Part shown: one piece after another, positions 6,401-10,668 of the stretch
How the letters are laid out: every line of letters begins with the position of its first letter
How positions within the stretch are numbered: the stretch's first letter is position 1
Assembly (NCBI GenBank): GCA_003118195.1
Contig: BEXV01000729.1
Coordinates: 126,669 to 137,336, forward strand
Source: Hemicentrotus pulcherrimus
Lineage: Eukaryota; Echinodermata; Echinoidea; Camarodonta; Strongylocentrotidae
DNA length: 10,668 nucleotides
Direction of reading: 5' to 3'
Program-made: the position numbers and the translations under genes
The notes under the pieces: generated by a model
What the model was told of the DNA's origin: nothing
The model's input: only the letters and a program-made list of their open reading frames with translations
The model's database searches: none

Positions 6401-8096
6401 GACTCTGGGGAGATACTGGTCAGTTGTATCATTAGAGAAGGCGCGATAGCTCAGTTGGTAGAGCAGTGGTCACGTAAACCGGAAGCCCAGGTTTGGAACT
6501 AAGTTGATGCGCTAGTTATGTTGTTTTGCTAAATTTAGCCAAAGAGCTCCATCGCTCAACTTTTAACTCATGATCTTTATTTAGACATTTAATGAATATT
6601 TACTTAATTTTGGGAATGTTTTAGTAGGGTATCTCCACGCTGGAGTTACGGGTCAAATTTTGGATACCCTACTGAACAAGCGCCGGAACTTTAGCACACA
6701 ACATCACGTTTGCGATCAGACACCCTAGATCCTAGACACGATTGTTATTTTGTTAATCAGTAGGGGCGCTGGTCCGAGAATAAAGATCGTCTTCATAAAC
6801 GAGGATCGTCTTCTTTAACACGGACCGATGCGTCCTCAAAAATAAGGACCGTCTGCATATTCGCAGACGTTTCACATTTTTGATCGGAGCAATAGCGATG
6901 CAAAAAAACAGATTCTGCAATTATTTTTTTTATGCATTTTACATTGACTTTGTACAGAGACCTTCACATTAGGTGTGTCTGCACTATCTCGAGATTGCCA
7001 AATATCCAGCTATTTTGAACTATCCCCATCGAAAGCTATCCAGCTATTTGCGTCTTCATTAGATCTAGACCAAAGTAGCAAATTAGCTGGATAGTTGGTC
7101 AGGATAATATCCCAAGATATCTCGGTCTAGTTTGCGGTTTTCCGTGTTTACTCGAGGCAGGCTCGAGGTCAGTGGTTGTACTAGCGCGCTGAGCGGTGTA
7201 GCTCGTATGTGCGAACCGGAAATCGTTGTGCATGATGGGATCGGGATAATTCACTTCGTACTTCGGTCTAATGAAGACGGTCGCGAACTATCCCGCTAGT
7301 TGGGAAATAGAAGGATATTTTGCAAACTAGACCGAGATATCTTGGGATATTATCCCGACCAACTATCCAGCTAATTTGCCACTTCGGTCTAATGAAGACG
7401 CAAATAGCTGGATAGTTTGCGATCGGGATAGTTCAAAATAGCTGGATAGTTGGCAATCTCGAGATAGTGAAGACGGGCCTAGTATGAGCAATAAATCCTT
7501 GGGAAGATGGACAACCCATAAAAGTAGACGGTGAACTAGGGATATTTTCCCCTGGGGAATCCATTTTTGGCATCGCCAGAGCAGAGGGCCGTTCTGTAAC
7601 ATGAAACCCCTAGAGCGCCGATGAAAAAAAACGTCCTCGAAAATGCAGACAACCCTTATTTTTGAGGACGCATTTTGTCCTTGTTTATGAGGATATCCTT
7701 GTTTATGAGAACGATCCTCATTCTCGGACCAGCGCCCCTACTGTTAATTGTCATTATTGAATGGTTATTTTATGATAAAAGTTTAGTACGGCCACGGTAG
7801 CTGCAGCAGGTTTTACCAAATATTGTGTAAATGTACTGCAGTACAGTGTTGTCCGTCTTGCACAGCCAGGATAGTAATGCAGCTAGATCTATGCCTATGT
7901 GTGCACGCTCAATTGACATTGTACATTATAACCAACTTATATTACTACACATGGGACCGAATAATGTAGCCTCAAGTTTTCTTGAAAATAATCGATCTTA
8001 TTACCTTTCTGAAGGACGTTTTCTCGATCCAGAATTGGATTGATGTCTCTCAGACCCAAATAAATGACGAAAGACTGCGTTCACTTTAGAAACCAT
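347..8096 (-). CDS. Seven-exon 5' part of a SENP1/2-like SUMO protease gene
   Basis: Joined on the minus strand: 8096-8005, 6309-6239, 5579-5401, 5058-4974, 4076-3917, 2110-1906, 474-347, then off the left edge. All introns are GT..AG. Exon end phases run 2, 1, 0, 1, 2, 0, 2 and every acceptor supplies the matching remainder, which chance would rarely give. The 306 visible codons encode a hydrophilic, probably disordered N-terminus. It has basic clusters (SRKR at 24-27; PRPKRAR at 43-49), a WIHQKASTFG patch and, at 270-281, ERQQYKQLLEQF. The last resembles EEREIYRQLLQ of SENP1 and EEREKYRKLLERL of SENP2, recalled from memory. The family removes SUMO from nuclear proteins and matures SUMO precursors through a C-terminal His-Asp-Cys C48 domain, which is not in this window. 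The gene model is strong. The family assignment is inference from short motifs and order (NLS, then IHQ, then ERxxYxxLL). Codon 161 is an in-frame TAG. Confidence 0.75.
550..690 (-). repeat. Degenerate SINE-like, tRNA-related patch
   Basis: The plus strand reads like a decayed invertebrate repeat: ACTTGGTAATAGGGATCAATGC, then GGCCACAAGCGCATC, then TTTCAAACCCCCGACGTGATC. On the minus strand the last part resembles the T-arm/B-box side (GGTTCGAA-like) of tRNA-derived SINEs. Box B is degenerate and box A is not clear, so this is pattern memory rather than proof. It lies in intron 6. Confidence 0.3.
907..1135. repeat. Fold-back MITE with about 90-bp arms
   Basis: Left arm from GGGGAGTGTTTCACAAAGAC (907) and right arm ending at about 1135 are inverted copies, roughly 90% alike over about 92 bp, with about 45 bp between them. 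The arms include AAGTTGGACTTAACTATG and GGCAGGCC. The ends share GTGTTTCACAAAGA with the 312-bp elements at 2528 and 3014, but the inner sequence differs, so it is a relative rather than a copy. No convincing target-site duplication. Intron 6. Confidence 0.75.
1256..1400 (-). mobile_element. Probable LINE/SINE 3' tail (L2/CR1 style)
   Basis: Read on the minus strand, TAAAGAGCTTAGAAACATAG, then TACTAAGCGCTGAACAAATG, then ACTATTATTA looks like the 3' end of L2/CR1-type elements and the SINEs that borrow it (an AAGCGCT-containing segment followed by a TTATTA tail). No coding remnant is attached. The boundary on the 1400 side is a guess. Intron 6. Confidence 0.35.
1633..1798. repeat. MITE with about 80-bp inverted repeats, TA-flanked
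   Basis: The arms start TACAAATGATGCATG (left) and, reverse-complemented, TACAAATAATGCATG (right). They stay alignable through TTCATTATAC and GAGGCTGTGTGTATCTAT almost to the centre, at roughly 75-80% identity. A TA lies on both sides (1631-1632 and 1799-1800), consistent with a Tc1/mariner-type TA target duplication. It has no coding capacity. Intron 6. Confidence 0.75.
1906..2110 (-). CDS. Exon 6, with tandem peptide duplication
   Basis: 205 bases: one base completing Ser196, then 68 codons (197-264), ending in phase 0. The acceptor follows a long pyrimidine tract and ACACAG; the donor is GAG|GTAAGA. Residues 204-214 (SSMAATKHGTY) and 215-228 (SSIAATGLSKHGSY) are a diverged tandem duplication, visible in the DNA too. 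They are followed by a basic stretch, LFPHPKRRVVVTQVSRG. SENP1 has a comparable SPKKTQRRH stretch shortly before its EEREIYRQLL block, so the order agrees with the family call. Confidence 0.85.
2172..2332. repeat. 161-bp MITE with about 60-bp inverted repeats
   Basis: The left arm starts GGGGCGCATTGCATAAAACT; the right arm, reverse-complemented, starts GGGCCCTGTTGCACAAAACT. Both continue with TGTAACTTTGCCA / GGTAACTTTGCCATC and AATGG(C/T)AACTACC, so most of the element folds back. Possible two-base AG duplications flank it, too short to rely on. It sits in intron 5, close to exon 6. Confidence 0.75.
2528..2839 (+). repeat. 312-bp MITE, copy A
   Basis: Begins GGGGGGTGTTTCACTAAGAT and ends CTTTGTGAAACACCCTCC. 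The terminal inverted repeats are about 50-60 bp (TTAGTTGAACTTATCTC against its inverted partner). The centre contains GGCATAAAATGTTAATTCAA and CAAGGAGATTTCA. Aligned with the reverse complement of 3014-3325 it matches throughout at about 80%. Non-coding. Intron 5. Confidence 0.85.
3014..3325 (-). repeat. 312-bp MITE, copy B, inverted relative to copy A
   Basis: Begins GGGGGGTGTTTCACAAAGAT and ends ATGTGAAACACCCCC. It is the same element as 2528-2839 in opposite orientation: its reverse complement carries GGCATAAAATGTTAATTCAA and CAAGGAGATTTCATG in the same order. Both copies span 312 bases by my boundaries. CCAG precedes and AGG follows each copy, so the exact edge or a two-base AG duplication is unresolved. 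Intron 5. Confidence 0.85.
3463..3859. repeat. 397-bp element with short inverted ends
   Basis: The left end GGTCATTCCATGAAGTTGGGGCA and the inverted right end GGGACATTCCACAAAGTTGGGGCA match at about 20 of 24 positions. The interior is not palindromic. A 121-codon plus-strand frame (3543-3908) covers most of it and runs beyond the right end. I recognise no domain in it, and it is antisense to the host gene. Probably a non-autonomous DNA element with a chance open frame. Intron 5. Confidence 0.55.
3917..4076 (-). CDS. Exon 5, contains an in-frame TAG (codon 161)
   Basis: 160 bases: two bases completing Asp143, 52 codons, two bases carried on. The acceptor is the strong TTCTTTCCTGTAG; the donor AAAAG|GTTTGT is weak. 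The phase forced by exons 4 and 6 gives GIPHHKSTSNTSQHQLK, then TAG at 4023-4021, then QPHHSHNNGRQLERESMQGT and onward through GGMRAVSKEQPDNK. Composition (His, Gln, Ser, Asn) is the same on both sides, so the stop looks like a single change in a coding exon, for instance from CAG. The other two frames also contain stops. Using the TAG itself as an acceptor, or skipping the exon, breaks the phase. Two in-frame ATGs downstream in this exon (from about residue 177) could begin a shorter protein lacking the basic clusters. Confidence 0.65.
4090..4760 (-). mobile_element. 5'-truncated L2/CR1-like non-LTR retrotransposon
   Basis: A minus-strand frame of 131 codons, open from about 4737 to its TGA at 4344-4342, has the typical C-terminus of L2/CR1-clade reverse transcriptase proteins. 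In order it shows SHITPVLQKIYWLP, YKILLLTFKTYHGFIPSYL, SLRS-like LRSASQSLLSR, then YGQHSFVNAAAFLWNNL and SSLDIFKTVLKTHLF. Catalytic motifs lie upstream and are missing, so the copy is 5'-truncated. A 3' UTR of about 250 bases follows, ending in a TTATTATTGTTATT tail near 4090. The uninterrupted frame suggests a fairly recent insertion. It lies in intron 4 in the same sense as the host gene. Confidence 0.8.
4974..5058 (-). CDS. Exon 4, short exon with VKSE motif
   Basis: 85 bases: 28 codons in phase 0 (115-142) plus one base. The acceptor is TTCTATTTAATACAG and the donor CAG|GTATAT. Only one frame is open. The peptide starts VMSDTPGQPVKSENVN and carries a second QPVK, giving PVKSE (K125) and PVKVDF (135-139). 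VKSE fits the SUMO-attachment consensus (hydrophobic-Lys-x-Glu), and VKVD is loosely like a SUMO-interacting motif. Both are short enough to occur by chance, though they suit a SUMO protease. Confidence 0.75.
5126..5225. repeat. Pyrimidine/purine-asymmetric stretch in intron 3
   Basis: The plus strand is strongly C/T-rich (TTCTTCTTCTTCTAATTG, CTCTTCCTTCTTCCCTCC and more), so the pre-mRNA strand is G/A-rich. No perfect repeat unit. It may be ordinary low-complexity sequence; purine-rich intronic RNA can bind splicing factors, but nothing here shows that. Confidence 0.45.
5401..5579 (-). CDS. Exon 3, hydrophilic region with WIHQKASTFG patch
   Basis: 179 bases: two bases completing Asp55, then 59 codons (56-114), ending in phase 0. 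The acceptor follows GATTTTATTTTTTGTATGTCATTCAG; the donor is CAG|GTTTGT, weaker than consensus at positions +3 to +5. The peptide has an aromatic/hydrophobic stretch (VANWIHQKASTFGETYFF) in an otherwise Ser/Pro/Asn-rich chain. It may correspond to the FIHQ...LFG segment of vertebrate SENP2, a hesitant match from memory. No catalytic residues are expected here. The only open frame agrees with both flanking exons. Confidence 0.8.
5941..6091. repeat. 151-bp MITE
   Basis: The left end GGGCCCCACTTCACAAAACT and the inverted right end GGGACTCGTTTCACAAAGCT pair. Inside, ATCAGTGACAAATGACAG pairs with the inverted CAAATGACAAAAATCAGTGA region. Non-coding, in intron 2. The TTCACAAA terminal core is shared with the other MITEs in this gene. 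Confidence 0.7.
6239..6309 (-). CDS. Exon 2, acidic stretch then NLS-like PRPKRAR
   Basis: 71 bases: one base completing codon 31, 23 codons (32-54), and one base carried to exon 3. The acceptor is preceded by a good pyrimidine tract (CTGTCTGTCTTTGCAG) and the donor is GTAAGA. The peptide is LDDVSQDILE followed by TPRPKRARNSIHS. The PRPKRAR cluster fits a monopartite nuclear localisation signal; with SRKR of exon 1 it could act as a spaced pair. SENP2 has a comparable KRPR cluster near its N-terminus, supporting but not proving the family call. Confidence 0.8.
6439..6540 (+). mobile_element. tRNA-derived SINE head
   Basis: GGCGCGATAGCTCAGTTGGTAGAGC opens like a tRNA. The box A match TAGCTCAGTTGG lies at 6447-6458 and a degenerate box B, GGTTTGGAACT, at 6490-6500. 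No 3' acceptor-stem partner follows; instead the sequence runs into CTAAGTTGATGCGCTAGTTA, a continuation I associate with sea urchin SINE2 elements. So it is a SINE fragment, not a functional tRNA gene. The 3' limit is approximate. Intron 2 ends at 6238, so this lies in intron 1. Confidence 0.65.
6623..6673. repeat. Hairpin with two nested stems
   Basis: Perfect 11-bp inverted repeat AGTAGGGTATC (6623-6633) and GATACCCTACT (6663-6673). Inside it is a second stem, CTCCA-CGC-TGGAG (6633-6645). Function unknown; it may be the remnant of a very small fold-back element. Confidence 0.5.
6758..7743. mobile_element. 986-bp non-autonomous DNA transposon (outer element)
   Basis: The ends are CAGTAGGGGCGCTGGTCCGA and its exact inverse, with inverted repeats alignable for about 120 bp. 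TTAAT flanks both sides (6753-6757, 7744-7748), a perfect 5-bp target duplication. The subterminal parts hold repeated units of the type GGATCGTCTTCATAAAC, two or three per arm. Without the inserted inner element it is about 476 bp and encodes nothing. Superfamily undecided: CAG..CTG ends with a 5-bp duplication do not settle it; reading TTAA as the duplication (piggyBac or Kolobok) leaves one unpaired T. Intron 1. Confidence 0.8.
6972..7479. mobile_element. 508-bp MITE nested in the outer element
   Basis: Inverted arms of about 160 bp, roughly 90% alike. The left arm runs from GGTGTGTCTGCACTATCTCG; the right arm, reverse-complemented, from GGCCCGTCTTCACTATCTCG. TA flanks both ends (6970-6971, 7480-7481), consistent with a Tc1/mariner-like TA duplication. 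The arms contain repeated AACTATCC and CCAGCTATTT units, and CGGTCTAATGAAGACG recurs in the middle. The left arm has a 6-bp palindromic gain (AGATCT). CACTA also occurs near the ends, but the repeat continues outward past it and no 3-bp duplication fits, so a CACTA element is less likely. Confidence 0.75.
8005..8096 (-). CDS. Exon 1, coding part with start codon
   Basis: ATG at 8096-8094 begins MVSKVNAVFRHLFGSERHQ and continues through SGSRKRPSE, 30 codons plus two bases, ending AG at a GTAATA donor (8004-8003). I chose this start because it is the first in-frame ATG after an in-frame TAA (8210-8208). The end phase also fits exon 2, the joint codon AGC giving Ser31. A short hydrophobic/basic N-terminus followed by an Arg/Lys-rich cluster recalls the N-terminus of vertebrate SENP2, but that likeness is weak. 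The sequence is open in frame between the TAA and the ATG without another ATG, so a non-AUG start upstream is possible but not needed. Confidence 0.8.
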
Positions 8097-8220
8097 TGGA
8101 AATGCGGCGTTTTTTCTCACAGGAACTCTACTTTTGATAACCTTTCCGTACAAAATGTCGCGGCGGCAAGAATCACATAAAAGCTCCTCGTTCTTTAATA
8201 TTAGAGATTAAATTCGCAAC
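8097..8220 (-). promoter_or_regulatory. Probable 5' UTR with start-stop AUG
   Basis: Immediately upstream of the start codon the minus strand holds a GC-rich patch (TTGCCGCCGCGACATTTTG). An ATG is followed directly by TGA at 8178-8173, which would be a start-stop element if transcribed. An in-frame TAA at 8210-8208 closes the main frame. The transcription start is not identifiable; the sequence beyond about 8220 is very AT-rich. Calling this UTR is inference from its position. Confidence 0.4.
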
Positions 8221-8446
8221 ACTAAAACCACTATTGTTTTTTTAACAATCTAAAATATTTCAATAATATTTCATTGTAAAAATGGATTAAATTAAATGGT
8301 TTATTTAGAAATTGATGTGAATTTTTTAATAAAATGTTAATGGTAGTTTGTTGTACTTGCAATGAATCTGTCATGAAACCACTGAACTCTCGAATGCCCT
8401 GGACGGACGTGGGCATAATGTAGAGTGAACCTTGGGCGAGCCCTCG

Positions 8447-8562
8447 GTAGCATTTCTCGAAACCGTCATAACTACAAGTTCACCGACATCCCATTGAAAC
8501 GCGTGTATTAAATTTAACACACGTTTCAATGGGATGTAGTTATGACGGTTTCGAGAAACGCT
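8447..8562. repeat. 116-bp fold-back palindrome with 7-bp flanking repeats
   Basis: The arms run from AGCATTTCTCGAAACCGTCA (8449) to the inverse ending at 8562, centred on TTAAATTTAA near 8512. Pairing is nearly perfect except for 12 extra bases in the left arm (AGTTCACCGACA, about 8477-8488) and a 2-bp difference near the centre. GCCCTCG flanks the element on both sides (8440-8446, 8563-8569), a likely target-site duplication. It lies about 350 bp upstream of the start codon. Confidence 0.7.
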
Positions 8563-9300
8563 GCCCTCGAGCCTGCGATCGATCAGGCAAAAAATGTCGT
8601 ACGTACAGCATGCGATGTGGGATTTTGTGTTCTTATTACCTGTCAATGATTCAATAACCGTGGGATACCATATATACTGCCATCTTGGAACCCCCATCTT
8701 AATGAGGCATTGATCAGTAGACTGAAAAAGAATGATACAAGAGTTTACAAGCCATATGACATGTAGGTGAATTACGTGAATATATTACATGAAATCTTTC
8801 CTTCTAAAAACCCGAGCAAAATTAATTTAAAACGCCGCGGGAATCCACCAACATCATCATAGCAATCAGCCTTAAAAATGATAGTTCTGTCACCAAACAA
8901 AATTGTATTGTGATCGCCAGCTCGTCATCCAATTCCTACACCAAGAGCATGGCAAACAAAAGAAGAAGACCGAAATCCATTGAACAACTAAAAAGATAAA
9001 TGAGATTTTTAAACGATATATAGCCTAAGAACAAAATAATCGGGCCCCTTATTCTTTACAACTAGAAGAAAAAATTATAAGACAGAACAAATCAGTCTTG
9101 TACAATTACAATCATCAGTAGTGTATCTATAGGCGTCAGACGTACCCAGCGTAGGTATAAATACCCCTAAACCCCATATTAACAAAATATGAAAATTTGA
9201 AAAAATAAAAACCGAAACAAATATCTGCTCATGGGTATACCATTCCTGGATCTGCAGGGAAAAAATGCACCATTTTGCAATTGTTAGATTAAAAAATGAT
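8563..9300. other. Upstream region, no gene recognised
   Basis: Unique-looking AT-rich sequence. A TATATA (8671-8676) lies beside CTGCCATCTTGG (8677-8688), the inverse of a YY1-like CCAAGATGGCAG. A short minus-strand ATG frame at about 8697 could splice at AG|GTAATAAG, but its phase does not fit exon 2. Neither is firm enough to call a promoter or exon. Confidence 0.4.
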
Positions 9301-9301
9301 A

Positions 9302-9319
9302 TGTTGTTGTTGTTGTTGT
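9302..9319 (+). repeat. (TGT)6 microsatellite
   Basis: Six perfect TGT units. Just after it, ATGGCGT...ACGCCAT arms surround the palindrome ATTCAATATTGAAT (about 9332-9366). Confidence 0.8.
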
Positions 9320-10668
9320 AGGTGATTGTTTAATGGCGTTCATTCAATATTGAATATATACGCCATAAATCTCTTCAATTTTATAAGAAATCGATTTTAC
9401 ATAAGAAAACTGAGAAATAAGATTTGTAATGATAAAATTAATTAAATAGTAACGCAATTTATTAGGAGTCTCTGGATGGTTTTCAACTTCGTGTTTCTGC
9501 TTTTTTAAAAGTTTAATCTGGTCAGCCCGGTTTCGATTTCATGGAAAACTAGCTTTGCCCCGATGTGAAACAGGCTTCTCGGCTACTCGGCGTGCGTGCG
9601 CAGTGATCTTTTAATTTTGTAACGCACGGTGCCTAGACCACTCTAGGCATCTAAAAATGATACTTTATACGAGATTGAAACACGTGGAATTGCGTGGTTT
9701 CAGGTAATGGTGAACCAAATGATTATTTTGTGATACAAATCTTGGTGTTTGTATTTATTTTGTGGGGGTGGAGACCATTACTACAATTATTATTCTTATT
9801 AATATTATTATATTTGGCAACAAAAAGAAAATACATAAGATTTAATAAAATAGACAATAGAGTGAGTATAGATAATAGATAATACAACTACCGGAACGCC
9901 AGGGACAAAGTCAATTAATCTTAAAACTGTGCAACAAGCCTTGTCCCAGTCCCAGTGGTTGTTTGCATAATATACTTTTCACAAAGTATTGTTAAATATA
10001 GAAATTTCAACCTTATGTTATAAAAAAAAATCTCCCATCAACACAACACTTTAAATTTGGGAGAGAAAGTAAAGAAGGGGAAAGCAAAGGAGGAAAGAAG
10101 GCGGTAGAAAAATACAGTCGTATAGTGTAACATAGAAGAAACAAAGCGAGTAACTATCACCATGGACTGGCTTGGTATTATCAGCAGTGGTATTTCAAGA
10201 TTTATCTAGGCATCATCATTCCATGAGTAGATGCGACCGCTTGCGACAGATTCAGGTGGAAGTCAAGAGTGGTACTTGTCTACCACTGACCTCTACAAAA
10301 ACATCCAGATTTAGTGAAATTGTCATTTTCCACCGATAGGTAATCTTTCATGATTCCTTTATCACTTCCGAAAATAAGAATTATACGAATAATAATAAAA
10401 ATGATAATAATACTTATCATTAATTAAAGGGATCCGGTAACTTTGTCTCAGATTCTGAAACAAAATCCTGGATTTAGCCCATGCTGTATTGATAATTATA
10501 AACCTTTAGGTCAGTCAGGAACCCCATGAATTTTACAAGTCGATCGCCTGTCTGATTATCAAGATATTTATGATTGGAATTACAAATTTTGAAAACCGTT
10601 TGCCAAACGATTTTCACAACACTACAGTTTATTGGGGAAAACGAATATGGTAAAACTGGTCACTCAAA
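9320..10668. other. Apparent intergenic DNA
   Basis: No exon with convincing splice sites, no repeat with clear ends. It holds AT-rich runs (ATAATAATAAAAATGATAAT near 10400), a purine-rich run at about 10065-10103, and short hydrophobic or AT-driven frames that look like chance (for example 9694-9882). A well-placed start at CACCATGG (about 10160) closes after 16 codons. Confidence 0.5.
9630..9649. repeat. Perfect 8-bp stem, 4-base loop hairpin
   Basis: TGCCTAGA-CCAC-TCTAGGCA. It lies inside a weaker outer pairing of GTGCGT and ACGCAC, and about 30 bases before a CACGTG E-box (9681-9686). No terminator or RNA gene can be claimed from this alone. Confidence 0.5.

Noticed and set aside
6441..6515. 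Functional tRNA gene
   Set aside because: Box A is good but box B is degenerate and there is no matching 3' acceptor stem; the continuation looks like a SINE.
6972..7479. CACTA (EnSpm) element, because CACTATCTCGAG lies near both ends
   Set aside because: The inverted repeat continues outward past CACTA, the three bases flanking CACTA differ (CTG and AAG), and TA flanks the longer repeat.
8633..8697. Alternative first exon, MGVPRWQYIWYPTV... ending at AG|GTAATAAG
   Set aside because: It ends in phase 1, whereas exon 2 needs phase 2; the compatible frame has a TGA. It could only be a non-coding first exon, with no evidence.
9694..9882. Short hydrophobic plus-strand frame, possible membrane peptide
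   Set aside because: It starts at a GTG, the hydrophobic run comes from TTATTATT-type AT-rich DNA, and there are no splice sites or recognisable domain.
10065..10103. Purine-rich run as a triplex-forming (H-DNA) site
   Set aside because: It is not a mirror repeat and is interrupted; ordinary low-complexity sequence explains it.

Overview
The window reads as eukaryotic nuclear DNA from a marine invertebrate deuterostome, most likely an echinoderm such as a sea urchin. The grounds are AT-rich non-coding sequence, short exons with GT..AG introns, and dense miniature inverted-repeat elements. Many of these have ends like GGGGGGTGTTTCACAAAGA, a style I know from sea urchin genomes. The species call is inference. 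No bacterial gene, CRISPR array or rRNA gene is visible.

The main content is the 5' half of one minus-strand gene. I pieced it together from seven coding exons whose splice phases all agree: 8005-8096 (ATG start), 6239-6309, 5401-5579, 4974-5058, 3917-4076, 1906-2110 and 347-474. It then runs off the left edge. The visible 306 codons encode a low-complexity, hydrophilic N-terminal region with basic nuclear-localisation-like motifs. It ends in a KERQQYKQLLEQF block resembling the conserved segment of the SUMO proteases SENP1/SENP2 (EEREIYRQLLQ, EEREKYRKLL). The C48 peptidase domain, if present, lies beyond the window. One codon breaks the model: codon 161, in exon 5, is an in-frame TAG, although that exon is open elsewhere and joins both neighbours in phase.

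The introns are packed with transposable-element debris. From left to right: a degenerate SINE-like patch (about 550-690), a fold-back element (907-1135), a LINE/SINE tail (about 1256-1400) and a TA-flanked MITE (1633-1798). Next come a 161-bp MITE (2172-2332), two copies of one 312-bp MITE in opposite orientations (2528-2839, 3014-3325) and a 397-bp inverted-repeat element (3463-3859). Then a 5'-truncated L2/CR1-like retrotransposon (about 4090-4760) has its tail about ten bases from the exon 5 acceptor. Beyond it are a 151-bp MITE (5941-6091), a tRNA-derived SINE head (about 6439-6540) and, in intron 1, a 986-bp DNA element (6758-7743) with a second 508-bp element nested inside it.

Upstream of the start codon is a 5' region with a start-stop AUG and, about 350 bp away, a 116-bp fold-back palindrome flanked by 7-bp direct repeats (8447-8562). 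From about 8570 to the right edge I see no supportable gene, only a short microsatellite, small hairpins and AT-rich sequence.
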